Source of the DNA: Gambelia wislizenii
Taxonomy: Eukaryota; Chordata; Lepidosauria; Squamata; Crotaphytidae
DNA: 64,000 nucleotides
Assembly (NCBI GenBank): GCA_030847615.1
Contig: JAUMIR010000001.1
Location: forward strand, 163,715,001-163,779,000
Reading direction: 5' to 3'
Below the pieces are notes generated by a model. It searched no databases, was not told the origin of the DNA, and saw only the letters and a program-made list of their open reading frames with translations. This document shows positions 11,244-23,549 of the stretch, one piece after another (positions within the stretch are counted from its first letter, which is position 1; every line of letters starts with the position of its first letter). The position numbers and the translations under genes were made by a program.

Positions 11244-12799
11244 AGTAATTATTATGAAAGCTTTGTTAATGTTAAGGCAGTGTCCTTGTACTGCAGATGT
11301 GGGGCTGAGGCCAAGTAACTATTGGGTTTCTCTGGATCTCAGCTACTTTTGTTGAGGATTGTTTTGTGAATTCAGCAGAACTACAGCAGTGTAATAATGA
11401 TTTTTCTAAAAAGTCTGGTATTAACTGAGATTGTTGTTCATGGTTTTCTTGTAAATAGTCAACCATAGCAAACCATGTCTTATGTGCATGGTTGACATCT
11501 TGGATGTGATTTTGAGCATCAAACTGATTGTTAAATTCAGTGGAGGAGTGGGATACTTCTAAAGAACAGCTTGCCTAATAAATGTTTTAGGCAGAGAAAT
11601 CATTATTTTTTTTTCCTTACGGAAATCTCTTGTGAGAAGATAAGCAGAAAAGGTAATCAATGAAAGATTTTGAGCTAGAGACGATAATGTTCTGTATTGA
11701 TTAGCTCAGAATGGAGCAGATTCCACATCTAGAGATAGTTTAGGAAATGCTGAGAGAGAGATTTAAGAGAAGCTGACGATGGCCAAGTGGGTGAAACTCC
11801 TCTTTGTAGTTCTCTTTGTAGAACAGGAAAGGGGTAAAGATGGTGGTGGGAAGGAAGAGGATTTCAGAAGAATGTGCACGTGAGAATCATAGCTAGTAAC
11901 TGATGGGTGGGAAACCGCTTTCCGTCAAAGATTTGAAATACAGAGAAGTTGTAGGGGCACCATTCCAGCAGCAGGATTAAAAATGCCACTATATTTCAGT
12001 TGAAAGTTCTTACTGCCTATAAGTAAACTTTGGGAAAGGCATTTTAAATGCTTTTTAGAATGGGGAAAACAACTTGGGTTGCCAGATTTCAGGGCCTGGC
12101 CCCGAGTCTCCAGATTTCATGGGTCATCTCCACGTGGGAGACAAGGGTGCAAATTCTCCAGTTTTGGGGGGCTCAACTTCAAGCAAGAGGAAAGTGCAGT
12201 GTGCAGATCTCCAGCTCAGATAACAGAGTACCAGTTTGCTACAATTTGCAAGGCTTAGTTGATTTGTTGCTGCAACTTGCAAAGACTCTTGGGCGGGGGG
12301 GGGGTCTATGCTAGCTTCTTCCATCCCTTCAAGTTGTAGCCCCAAGATTCACCCTCTATTCTGCTCTACATCCATGTTCTAGAGGATAGAGGTCAAATAT
12401 TCCTTATCCTGTTACCTAAGTGAGAAGGAATAAGCCCCTCTTTTCACCTTGATCTGGTGGTAAGAGCCTCTTTACTTGAGTTTTCCCGCTTAAACAGGAA
12501 TATGTGTGTGTTTTGATGATAAGTTGTGAGCAACTGTGCCTGGTTCTTAATGCACAGCACTTAATGATATCACCAGGGGCTGTCTCTATGTCTCAGGTTG
12601 TGGCCCAGAAGCCTCAGGGACTGGAGTGATCTTGAACTGGCAACTCTAAAAAGAAAAAGAAAAAAACCCCAAAAAACCCTTATATAAAAGCTGCAAAACT
12701 GCACAATGGCTGAGATACTGCATGGTGAAGTACAGTGTTACGAGTTCTGCATGTGGAATGCTACTATGGCTCCACTAGTATTAGTCATATTTAAAGTAG

Positions 12800-13262
12800 A
12801 CCTATTTATTAATTTATTACAATTTTTCTATTCCACCCTATATCTGAAAATCTCAGGACATCTTACAATAAATAATAACCATAGTTTTAAAAGATTAAAA
12901 TATATTAAATAGTTTATCAATTAAAACCAGATTATTTAAAACCGGTTAAAACAATTTTAAACAGTACAGCCACAAGACAAGTGCATCCTGGATAGAATCA
13001 GTGAGGCCCGAAGGCTTAATAAAAAGTCAGGTTTTGACTTGATGCTGAAATGATCCCAATGTTGGTGCCAGTTGGGCCTTGGGGGAGGGAATTCCATAAC
13101 TGGGGTGCCACCACAGAGAAGGCCCTCTTCCATGTCTTCCCACAAATATTTCCCATATTAGTGGGACATAGAGGAGGCCCCTCCAATAGATCTCAGTTAT
13201 GGAGCAGGCATATTTATCAAGATTAACAGGGTTTAAGCTGCTCACAACTAACATCTGACTCA
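12800..13262 (-). mobile_element. Unclassified LINE 3' region fragment
   Basis: Shares GAATTCCATAACTGGGGTGCC, CCAC…GAGAAGGCCCTC with 29275-29465, and AAAAGTCAGGTTTTGACTTG. Common untranslated retroposon sequence; no frame. Confidence 0.5.
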
Positions 13263-13528
13263 TGGATTTCAATGAGGCTGCTAAACATGACTACCGGTAA
13301 GTCTGTGCCCAGTACATAGTTACAAAATCTGAGTGGGTCATGGCACACTGGAGCTAAGGCCTAAATCTAGTTGACAGTTTTAACTTGAATGTGAAATCTG
13401 CTCAAATACTTAAGCGGCAATATTTTTGTGTTGAATATTGTCAATCGATATTTAGTTATCATGATGACAAAAGTATTTATTATGTTAGTATTTTAAAATT
13501 ATGTCTGCTGTCATGAGGCTTCTGTGCA

Positions 13529-14141
13529 GATGGGAAAGCTAGGACCCTGTCTATACAAGGTGGGGGGAAAGGGAGTGCCCCACAATAATGGCATTTCGCA
13601 GCAGCAGCAACTTGTCTTAATGGTGTTTTTGCCTCCATAAGCTTTCCATGCAAGATGGGGGCCATGAGTGATTTTCTTGTGTTTGTACTTTGCCACCGCT
13701 GAACTTAAAAAAAAAACCCATGATGTTCAAGGTGCACTAGAGCAATTTTTCGATTAAACAGGAAGCAAAACAAAAAACCCACCACGTTTTATTGCCTTAG
13801 CAAGCGTTTGCTAAGGCAAAAGTCTACAATGGCGGCAATGGGCACTTGCCCTGTTAGCAAGCCCCAACCCCCACACTCGCCCCACCAATCAGCTTTGAGC
13901 TTCCTGTCCTATGGGAAAGTGATTCAAAGCTAATCACTTGTCCCAACAAGCAGGAATGTGCACCTCCCCTCGCTGTTTTTAAAAAACTATGGGAAAAGTC
14001 ATGAAGGCGTTTCCTTCATTGTTTTTGCCATTTTTGGTCCCCCTCCTTCCAAATACTGTGGATTGATGTGGGATCCCATTTAGACAAGTCGTATTCCTAG
14101 CAAATTCCATGAGGGGCATTTTCACCATTTAGACATACCCT
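13529..14141. mobile_element. Copy of the CTTGTCTATAC MITE family
   Basis: Starts CCCTGTCTATACAAGG and ends CATTTAGACATACCC. Same interior order as the 10590 and 36895 copies. It lies 130 bp upstream of the first coding exon. Confidence 0.6.
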
Positions 14142-14274
14142 AGGTAAAAAGGTGGGGTTTTTTTTTTAAAAAAAAGTCATATGTTTTAACTATGTTTAAA
14201 AATTTAAACAGTAAACCTATCCATCATAGCATTCAAATATATGCATATTTATTGTTTCCTTTATTCAGGTCAGG

Positions 14275-14547
14275 ATGAGGTCCCAAAATCAAGGTGGAGA
14301 AAGCTCATCCAGTGGGCATTTCTCTAAGTCAAAGCCCATTATCAACACTACAGAAAATCAAAACCTTCAGGAAGATGCCAAGAAAAAGAACAAATCTAGT
14401 CGCAAAGAAGATGAGGTCCCAGGCTCAGGAACAGTCAAGAAGCACAGCAAATCACCAGGCCCTAGTGAGAGGAAAAGAAAGAAATCAATAGAGCTTTCCA
14501 AGGAGGATCTGATCCGGCTCCTCAGTATAATGGAAGGAGAACTACAG
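14275..14547 (+). CDS. FILIP1: FILIP1, first coding exon (residues 1-91)
   Basis: FILIP1 binds filamin A, promotes its degradation and remodels F-actin; it is known for control of neocortical cell migration, dendritic spine shape and muscle. The exon begins at 14269 after a TTATTCAG acceptor, leaving 6 nt of 5' UTR; the ATG at 14275 has A at -3. It ends in phase 0 at ...GAACTACAG before GTATTT. Residues 1-71 are polar and Lys/Ser rich (basic, probably disordered). Residues 72-91 (SIELSKEDLIRLLSIMEGEL region) begin the conserved CTTNBP2-N-type helical domain, which continues directly in the exon at 35071. The open frame running past 14547 to 14598 is intron read-through. The identity rests on close agreement with known vertebrate FILIP1; the paralogue FILIP1L has a quite different N-terminus. 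Confidence 0.95.
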
Positions 14548-14649
14548 GTATTTCAGAAATTCTTTCATTCTTCTTCATTTGTTAGTTTGTTTATTTAATG
14601 CTTATAAATTGACTTATGTGAGCTGGCATAAGACAGGAGACAGCAGAGG

Positions 14650-14782
14650 GATGATACAACAAAAATCCAAAACCCATAGACAAGTGATACCTTTATTGGC
14701 AAACCAAAATACTGAATATATGTCACACAACCTTTCGGAGTTTGCATGATAGTTAACTCTCCCTCACTGCTTCTCATCATGG
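14650..14782 (-). mobile_element. Short element with degenerate hammerhead-like core
   Basis: The minus strand has ATGATGA (14780-14774), a possible stem GGAG(A)GTT…AACTCC, then CGAAAGG (14737-14731). Its 3' part reads GCCAATAAAGGTATCAC, with a polyadenylation-like AATAAA. The first core base is A rather than C, so it would be inactive. It lies 100 bp after the first coding exon. Confidence 0.45.
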
Positions 14783-15131
14783 ATCAGCCATCTGTTGGTG
14801 ATTCTACAGTTCATCCAATTAATATTGCAAGTTCCACAACTTGAAAAAGTTAGCTATGAGAATTATAACTCTCACAAATCCCCTGTCTATCGTGGCCAAT
14901 GGCTGTAATGGCTGGGGAATTCTGAGAGCCATAGTCCAAATAGTAATCTTATTCATGGTCTACATTTCCCCCCTCAAGTTTGTATGTGTTGTGGAGCAAA
15001 CCCCGATTCTCTGTTTCTTTGAGCAATTTGACTTGGCTTGATCTGTGTCATCTTGAAAAGTTAAGCCAAGATCAATACAAGATGTTGTTGTGTGGAAGTA
15101 CCACCTGATGGGTGAAGAAAAAGGAAACATA

Positions 15132-15760
15132 GGGCCAGTCTAGACAAGGGAATAAAATGTGGATTGGCACACACATACATCAATTCACAGCAGCTGTCAT
15201 CTGTCTCAATGACTTTTTCACAATATCGCTGGTGTGCAACGCTTTCAATGTTTGCTGTTCACATGGAGGCATGCCAGTGAATCAAGATGGTGGCCACGAG
15301 TGAATTACTCATGGTTTTGTACTCCCCAATTTGCCCCTGCCAAATAGTATTTTTAAAAAACCCTAAATCCAAGGTGTGGAAGAGTGATCTTCTGTTTAAA
15401 TAATGGAAAGAAAAGCTGTTTTATCACCTCAGTGCACAATTGCTACAGCAACAATCCAACATGGTGGTTCCGCAATCTGCCATCTTAGCAAGCTATGCCC
15501 CCTGTGCACATCCGACCAACCAGCGATCCTCTTCAGCAATACGCTGTGATGCGATTTGGTTGTCTTAACATTTGGGAGGGCACATTTCCCCTGCAGTTGT
15601 CAAAAAACTCGGGGAAAGTCCCAGAGGCTTTTGCTGTGGACTTTCCCCAACTTTTGCTCCCCCTCCCTCCAAAAAGGACAAAACGCTGCAGGATCCCATT
15701 TGGATACATGGGATTCCATGAAGATTCCATGAGGATTTATTTCACCGTCTGGACTACTGC
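15132..15760. mobile_element. Copy of the CTTGTCTATAC MITE family
   Basis: Starts GGGCCAGTCTAGACAAGGG and ends CACCGTCTGGACTACTGC, with ATAGG-type direct repeats at both sides. The interior is the same family (TCAAGATGGTGG, GAGTGAATTACTC). Confidence 0.6.
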
Positions 15761-17036
15761 ATAGGTTGTCATGAAAATATAGTTCTTTTCCTATCCATCT
15801 TCAAGAATATATCTTTGCATGAGCTTCACAACGTGAGCAGTATCTTTTACTGTAGTCCTTTGCCTATATTAAATCTGTTCACATGCAGGTCTAAACAGGG
15901 GAAGTTAATGTTGGTGCAATCAACTATCCATCTTCCTGTGCACCCAATTGCCTTTTAGACCTCTGTGGATTTAGCACAAGAGTCTGCAAGGGATTCTGTA
16001 TGCATGCTTGGTTTAATGTGCTCCTTATCAAATTTCTGTGATTGGGAACCCTACCTTAACAGGGTTTGTGAACATGGAAGCTTGGTCAGTGAATTTAGCT
16101 GGACATGCTTACAAGAGAGACCTTTGCCTTCAGTACATGAAGATCTGCAAGGCAGCTGGGCATGTAAGGGTGGGGCTTGTGTGTAAGCTTAGCCCACATC
16201 ATCTTCCACACTCTACTCTGTGCTTGACTAGGGCAGGTGAACATCTGCCTAGGGCTAATGCAGTTCCAGCTGTCATGGAAGAAAGGAGAAGCTGGCCTCG
16301 CCTTTGAGGTGAAGCCCAAGGGTCTAACTATGGAGATTATCATGCAATGCTACTATTCTGGGATTACAGCAAGGTATTCACGAATTTGGCCAGTACTTTT
16401 CATATGACACCATGTCTATTTTGTTGCTGATTTGCATTCCAGTCATTTCTGTCATTTCTGTAGTGTACCTCTTCACTGACAGGAAAAACACGTTAATGGT
16501 TCCCAATTCCGCAAACCATACACATATAGAAGCAGAGGGTCAAACTGAGGCTGCAAAGTGGTGTATAAACTTTGTTTTTCTGGATATCTACAGACACAGA
16601 CAAAACCTGATATATACATTTCTTGTGTGACAGGAGCATAGAGGCCAAACACAAAACATTTGGTCTGTCTTCAAAATAGACCAATTTCATGTTTTTCTTC
16701 CTGTCACTACAAAGGATAGTAACAGCAGTCATCCACATGTTTTCAAAACCCCCTTAAAGCCCCCTGTCCCAGCTAAAATCTACTTGTGATTTAGCAGAAC
16801 TGTTAATTTTCACAATAGCTATTTATAGAGTTCATGTTGAATAATACTTACTTATTTCATATTTGGGTCATTCTGACCCTAGTGCAACTCAAATTTTTGC
16901 AAGCAACATTGCATACCTATCTCAGCAGGTGGACAGATTTAATGACAACTTGCAATCAGGGAGCTATTTTTTCTGCTTGCCAAAAGGGTCTTTACATACC
17001 TACATGGAATAACATACTAGAGCGCCAGTATACTAA

Positions 17037-17355
17037 GGACTCTTTCAAATGGGGGAACCCCCCCCCCGAGGAGGTTGGGAGAAGAACAGCACTGTCACGT
17101 TTATAGCGCTCTGTTTTGGATGATGCCGTCCTCCTCCCGACCTTCCCCCATGCTTCCTCTGTGCTGCAGGCACGAGAAACGCACTGCTTTTATTCATAGA
17201 AACCCCCGTCACTAAAAAATGGTGCCTGCAGCATGGAGGAAGCATGGGGGAAGGTCGGGAGGAGGATAGTGCTGTCTGAAATGGAGCGCTGTAAGCACAA
17301 CAGCGCCGTTCTTCTCCTAATCTCCTCAGGGTTTTTCCCCCGTTTGAAAAGGTCC
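17037..17355. mobile_element. Palindromic MITE, about 319 bp
   Basis: Ends GGACTCTTTCAAA…TTTGAAAAGGTCC, with TAA duplications at 17034-17036 and 17356-17358. The arms pair around about 17200 (ATGGAGGAAGCATGGGGGAA and its complement). Same termini as the 2695 copy but a different interior. Confidence 0.75.
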
Positions 17356-17528
17356 TAAGAGATGAACTTCTTTATTTAATTGCAGTGTTTAGGTATCAAG
17401 AATCCTTATGGAAGAATGGGCTATAAGTTTTTGTTTGTGTGTAGTGCAGTTAGCAAATTGGCTCTCTTGTTTAGGGCCCCCATAGACATTTTTGATGTAG
17501 GTTTAAAATATATTTATTTATTTATTTT

Positions 17529-17600
17529 AACACACATTTTGTTTGTTGCTGTTAATTGTTGTCAGGTTAACTTAATCTTTTAGCAACTCTATGAATGAGA
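17529..17600 (-). mobile_element. SINE/LINE 3' fragment
   Basis: TTGTTGTCAGGTTAAC…GCAACTCTATGAATGAGAGAC, the inverted retroposon tail found near 2580. It abuts the L1 copy. Confidence 0.45.
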
Positions 17601-17647
17601 GACCTGTATTGCTTGGGTTTTAAAAAAATATTTCAAAAGATTTTTAT

Positions 17648-18443
17648 GGTTTTTTTTTAATTTCAAATCTATATTCTTCTTCTTCTTATTATTATTATTA
17701 TACATTCAATTACACCATCATTTCCCACAAACATTTAAAACAGACTTCCCGACTCATCAGCTCTGAGTTTGTTTTCCGAAATACAGTTTGTTCTTTCTTA
17801 AATCCCAGTGTATACATATTTTCCGTACCTCTAAACAAATTACAGGATCCATTTAATAACATCATAGCAATAACATAATAAGATTAGTTTAACCATGCTT
17901 TCAACTTTTAAGTAACTCTCTTTTCTACCTGCAAAACCAGGAGGAAGGGTTACTTTACCTAAACCATATATTTATATATCCGTTCCATTTTCCACTCCAG
18001 TACTCAATTAAAGGTTTCCATTCTTCTTTAAATTCTTCGACTGAGCGATGTTTAACCCATGTTGTAAGTTGTTCCATTTGAGTGACTTCATACAATTTAA
18101 ATATCCACTCTTCTAACATTGGGGTAGCATTTTGTTTCCAATATTTTGCATAAACAATGTAAAGCATAATGTTCTTAAATTCTTTTGGAAATTCTGTATC
18201 AAATATATTTAACAAATATAATTCCGGATTTAATTTGAAATTTTTCTTGAAGATCTTAATAATTTCCTCATGTATATTCAACCAGAATTTTTTTGCCGCT
18301 TTACATGTCCACCACATGTGGAAAAATGAACCATTAGTTTCCCCACACTTCCAACAATTAGGGTTCATTTTTTTATACATCTTTGCCAATTTCACTGGTG
18401 TCAAGTACCATTGAAACATGAGCTTATAACAATTTTCTCTCAT
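17648..18443 (-). mobile_element. L1 LINE, 5'-truncated ORF2 end plus 3' UTR
   Basis: Minus frame 18443-17955 encodes the L1 ORF2 C-terminus: RENCYKLMFQWYLTPVKL, then the zinc-knuckle-like CWKCGETNGSFFHMWWTC. 162 codons are intact to a stop, suggesting a fairly young insertion. The 3' UTR has (AAT)/(AAG) repeats and an A-run near 17650. Confidence 0.85.
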
Positions 18444-18663
18444 TTCATTGGCAAAGAAAACTACAATGATTGATGCAAAGAAATGGAAGAAGACAACAAA
18501 GTAGAACCAGAACCTCTTTAACAGGATCTGAGAAAATTAAGGGAAATTCCAATCCCAAGGAAGAACAATTTGAAGATAAATCCACAATTTTAGAAATCGA
18601 AGTGGAAAAGGTTCTCAAAGCACTTGGGAGAAAAAAATAATGGCATGCCAATACAGCTGTTTC

Positions 18664-19050
18664 AAGGGAGCTGGGCATGTTTAGTCTGGAGAAGAGAAGG
18701 TTGAGAGGGGACATGATAGCCATGTTTAAATGTTTGAAAGGATGTCATACTGAGGATGGAGCAAACTTGTTTTCTGCTGCTCCAGAGACTAGGACATGGA
18801 GCAATGGGTTCAAACTACAGGAAAAGAAATTTCATCTAAACATTAGTAAGAACTTCCTGACAGTAAAGAGCTGTTCAGCAGTGGAATGCACTGCCTCGTA
18901 GTGTGGGGGAATCTCCTTCTTTGGAGATTTTTTAAACAGAGGCTGGATGGCCATCTGTCGGGAATGATTTGCTTGTATATTCCTGCATGGCAGGGGGTTG
19001 GACTGGATGACCCTTGAGGTCTCTTCCAACTCTACGATTCTATGATTCTG
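18664..19050 (+). mobile_element. CR1 LINE, 3' end, inside BovB
   Basis: Encodes the CR1 ORF2 C-terminus (FSLEKRRLRGDMIAMFKCL, FKLQEKKFHLN) with mutations. Ends in the CR1 octamer tail (TTCTATGATTCTGTG). Confidence 0.85.
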
Positions 19051-19421
19051 TGGAGATGGAATCCATTCAAATTATAACAATAATTTGCCAACAAATATGG
19101 AAAACAAAACAATGGCCCACAGACTGGAAACATTCAATATATATTCCTATCTGTCCTGAAGGGAACACCAGGGATTGTATTAATCATCAGACTATTGCAC
19201 TAATCTCCCATGCAAACAAAGTGATGCTCAAGATTTTACAAGAAAAGCTTTTGCCATATATGGAGCAAGAAATCCTAGATGTCCAAGCTGGGTTCAGAAA
19301 AGGAAGAGGTAATATGGATCATATTGCAAACATACATTGGGTGATGGAAGGCACAAAATAATTTCAGAAGAAAACCAACCTGTGCTTTACAGATTACAGC
19401 AATACCTTTGAATGTGTAGCT

Positions 19422-19606
19422 CAGCCTTTCTCAACCTTTTAATCCAGGAGGAACCCTTGAAATTTTCAGGTCTCAGGGAACCCCTGCATAAGCATTATTC
19501 TATATACTGCTATTGCTTTCTCACCACAATCACAATCTCTTGAGGAACCCCCAGCAACCTCTTGGGGAACCCTGGGGTTCCAGGGAACCCTAGTTGAGAA
19601 ACACTG
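19422..19606. mobile_element. hAT MITE, 185 bp, inside BovB
   Basis: Ends CAGCCTTTCTCAACC…GGTTGAGAAACACTG-type. The 8-bp target duplication is GTGTAGCT/GTGTAGAT (19414-19421, 19607-19614), the hAT signature. The target lies in the BovB reverse-transcriptase region. Confidence 0.8.
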
Positions 19607-22247
19607 GTGTAGATAATGAGAAATTATGGTTTAGTTTAGAAGAAATGGGAGTGCCACAACAACTGATTTTCCAAGAGGCCACTGTCAATACACAATATGA
19701 GAAGTAGAATGGCTTCCCATTGGCAAGGGGATTAGACAAGCCTACATTTTATTACTCTATTTAATTTATATGCAGAACATATCATATGGAAAGCAGGATT
19801 GGACTCAGAGGAAGCAGGCAAGAAAATAGGGGGAAATTAAAATATGCAGATTGCACCATATTACATGCAGAATATAGCAAACACTTGGAATAAGTAATTA
19901 TGAAAGTTAAGGAAGAAAGTGCAAAAGCAGGCTTATAGATGAATATTAAGAGGGAAAAAATAATGACCGCAGATTATTTACTTCACTTTAAAATGGGTAA
20001 TGAAGATATTGAAATAGTTTAATATGCCCTGTACCTTAGCTCAGTCATTAATCAAAATGGAGACTCCAATCAAGAAAGCAGAAGATGATTGGTTGTGATA
20101 GCTGGACAGTGAAAAAAGTGCTTATCATGGAAGAAGATAGCTAGTTTTTTTTTTAAGGTCTAAAGTCACTTAAATACTAGTAGAGAATGGCAAGAAAGGA
20201 GGGAGATAGAAAATGCCACTGGATAAATAGGGAAAGGGGGACATTTTGAAGTTCTGGACTTTCAAAATATTGTATTCTAGTTTTAGAGAAACTTGTCACA
20301 AAACTTCTGCTAATAATACAGTTACTGCATAAGAAATGTCATCTGTGATGCTAGTATAGTGTTCTCAAATAAAATGCCCTCCGAATATGCTATGGTACAA
20401 CCTCTATTATCCCCAGCCAGCATGACTAATATGGTTGTGCTGTCTTGTGATGGTAGGAGTTGTGGTCCAACATGTTTGGGGATGCCAAATTGCAAAAGGT
20501 GACACTAGCTCAACCACCTGCCTCAAGGCCAAAGGGATCAATTGACAACAGCAGTGTCTATTTAGCTACAACTACTAGCTGGGGCATTTTTGGAGCTACA
20601 GTCTGCCAAAGTTTTCCAGGCTCTGGATAGGAAAGCTTTACTGTTAAGCAGTCAAGCTTGTACTGTGCCAGTATGCACCATATGATTGTTTGAGTCATCA
20701 TTACATAAGTCCTCTCCGGAAGGAAAGAGTCACTCAATGCCCTCTATCATCCCAGTCTGCAGGATTGCCCAACATATTGCAATGGTCTCGTTGGTCATCT
20801 GAACAAAAATCTGTGTTGCTTTTCCTTGGCTGAAAAAAAGCAGCACTTTGTATAATCAAGTAGCCTTAGTATGTACTGTATAATAATTTGAATAATGGCA
20901 GAGCAATATAGACATGACAACACTGCTGTGTCATGTGTGTGTGCACATACATGTGTTTTTAAGGAAGGTGAAATGCATTGAAGAATTTTTAACCACCACT
21001 CAGATGTACCTCAAAAATGGGGCAGGGGATCGTACCACACAAATCACCACAATCTATTGAAAAGCCAGAACTAAGAAAAACAAAACAAATGCACTGTGAT
21101 CTGTCATTCCCAATGTCAGAAACAGCAGTGTTATCATTAGCGGTGCCAAAAACCAGAAGTCTATTTTAGGCCTTTCCAGTAAATGAAGTATCTGATCCCT
21201 GGTACCTAAAACTCAGAGCTGACAATATGTATGTTTCCGCTGGCAGGAAAATATTCCATCTCTGTTTTCCAGGCTGCAGCTATATAAGCCATGCCAGTTG
21301 TAAATGTTTTCCAGTCAGGATGCTAAAAGGAAACAGAAGCCTATGTACCTACCTGTTTTTACCCTTCCCTCTGCTATAAAAAATACAGTAAAAAGAAAAA
21401 TTGAATTTCCAAGTACTGTACAGTGCTTTTAACAAGGAATAATTGTATTCTGATATATGTTGAAGTTGACTTAGATTCCTCAGCTCATTAATTCTTTAGA
21501 CTGGGAAACAACTTGCCCCTTTGGCAATTGTCTTTCTGTGGATAGAATGGGAAGTAGCCACAACAATGAACATAGCAACATTTCTTTTTGTGTTTCAATA
21601 GTATGAAGAGATGGGAGATGTAGAACTTTGGCATATGTGAGGTTGCCAGTCCTAACTAATCAAAGAGTCAACGTTCTGGGTTGGAGTCAAGACTGATGGA
21701 GTAAGCCAAAGTTGAAGTTGGGGTAAAAGAGAGATGAGCAGAACAGGTGCCATCATTCGGCAGAGTTAAGTGGTTGCCTCAAGTATCAGGTACTGAGAGG
21801 TGGCAGCAAAGTGCTGGAGAACAAAGCTGTGCATCCAACCTGCCTTCTGCTCCGAACATAGCTTGAGCCTGAATGAACCTAGAAAATGTTTAAACTGATT
21901 TTAATTAATATGATGTTGACTATAGATACTGAACTACAAGGATGAAATTTGATGAAGGTATCCACAATGAAGAAGATGATGATAATGGTTGATGATGATA
22001 ATATTGGCAATCTCATTGACTACAGTGCATTTCATTCCCTTTTCCATTGATGATATGTGCATTCAGCAGCTTGCCAATGAATTTTGGCAATGATTGTTTT
22101 GAAAATAAAAATCCTGGAGGGCACTAGAAGGTGGGGTATAAAAGAAAAGAAAGGCTTGGTGCTGAATGTGGCCTGAGTCTGCTTTTTGACCACCTCAACT
22201 GAGGACTTCCGAGTTCCATGTTTTAGTCCTAATAGAGAATGGATCCA

Positions 22248-22490
22248 CCCTGTACCATTACAGCAATCTGATACCATTTAACTGCCACATCTCCATCCTA
22301 TGGAACCCTGGAATCTGTAGTTAAGTGAATTCCTTAGAATTCTCTATCACATCCCCCTGAAATACAGCATTAGAACTCTGTGACTGAGAATACTAAGTAT
22401 TGCATGAAACTACAAATCCTAGGCTTCTGCAAGATGGAACCATGGCAGCTAAAATGGAATCAAACTGCTATAGTTGTGCAGTGTGGATGC
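22248..22490. mobile_element. Degraded palindromic MITE, same arm type
   Basis: CTATGGAACCCTGGAATCTGT at the left faces CTACAAATCCTAGGCTTCTG at the right; outer arms GATACCATTTAACTGCCA and GGCAGCTAAAATGGAATC. Confidence 0.5.
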
Positions 22491-22895
22491 ATCCTGAGTC
22501 ATGTTATGCCAGTCGCTCTTTTACTTAGGCAGACCTTTCTCACAGGTTTGTTGTAAGGATAAGGTAAGAAGGATGGGGCGGTGAGATCTTCCTTGCAGGA
22601 TTATTGTGAGGTTAACAAACGTAGGCAGGAGAAGGATAGCCATATGCTGTATTCTTCCATGAGCTCTCTGAAGGAAAGGCAGGATGTAATTATAACTAAT
22701 TAAGGAATAATATAATAGTGGAGTAATTATCAAGTAACCCGGGATGGAAATAATATCTAAAGTATTACAAACTTCCCAAATGTAAGAAGCAGAATACCTA
22801 TTTGTATTTAACTTTGCAAAATTTCAGAAAGTTTGTGTATGGGAAGAGTGCTCCAAAAATGAGGGAAGAAAAGTCTGGCTTTTGAGACTTAATTA

Positions 22896-23549
22896 GAACT
22901 TGTCTACATTGGCCAAATAAAATGACCTCATCTCATTTTATCCGTGAGCTGTCCAGACGATGTATGGCTCTGGGGCTTTCCAGCATTTCAGGGCTTTAAT
23001 CAGCATCAAGAAAGTGGAAATATACTCCAGATTTGAGCACAAAATCCAGATATTAGTGTGTGTGTGGACTTCATTGTGAAGTCAGTGTGGGGTTGGGTGG
23101 GAGAGTTTTTGGAGGAGGCACCATGGGCCAGGTGATCAGCTGACCTTTTCTGCTGTTTCAATTTCACTTTTTAACAGTTCCACTTTTTTTTTTTTGTTTG
23201 CATACGCAGCAGGGTTTGTTTGTTTGTTTGTTTGTTTTGAGAAATGCTTGTCAGCATACACATATCATTAGCTGTGTGTACCTCCACTTAATAGAAAGTC
23301 TGAAGCCCCTCTGAGCCATGAGAAAACACATGTGATGTGTGGGTGGAGGGGGGAAACCGGAGTGGCCACTGCTGTGTCTCTGTGCATACTGCCGTTTATC
23401 AGACCGGGGTGAGTTCAGAAGGGGGAAAAGTGAGGACAGTGCCCTCAAACTCTCATTGTGTATGGTGATCATGTAGATAAGCCAGTGGTAACTGTAGACC
23501 AGAATAACCCAAGGGTAAATAAGGTTTTCCTGTCGGTGTAGACAAGCCC
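22896..23549. mobile_element. Harbinger-like element, 654 bp
   Basis: Ends GAACTTGTCTACA…TGTAGACAAGCCC, with TTA duplications (22893-22895, 23550-23552). The interior is unlike the other copies and holds a (GTTT)n run at 23215-23236. Confidence 0.65.
23215..23236. repeat. (GTTT)n microsatellite
   Basis: Five GTTT units inside the 22896-23549 element. Confidence 0.9.

Larger units (their letters stand above)
1..14268 (+). other. FILIP1: FILIP1 intron upstream of the first coding exon (partial)
   Basis: There is no host exon that I can support. Recognised repeats are listed separately. Stretches with nothing I can name: 1-505, 1120-1410, 1850-2555, 4670-5416, 5750-6338, 7465-8283, 9257-9650, 11244-12800, 13265-13528 and 14142-14268. 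Small open frames in these are at the length expected by chance. Confidence 0.8.
18444..20125 (+). mobile_element. BovB-like (RTE) LINE, decayed, with CR1 and hAT insertions
   Basis: The 19041-19361 frame reads ICQQIWKTKQWPTDWKHS, then LISHANKVMLKILQ, VQAGFRKGRG, the BovB reverse transcriptase. It continues with stops after 19615 (EEMGVPQQ, RYAD-type region eroded). The 5' part at 18444-18663 resumes across the CR1 insertion. Confidence 0.75.

Noticed and set aside
17955..18443. Host gene on the minus strand
   Set aside because: The sequence is the L1 ORF2 C-terminus with its zinc-knuckle motif.
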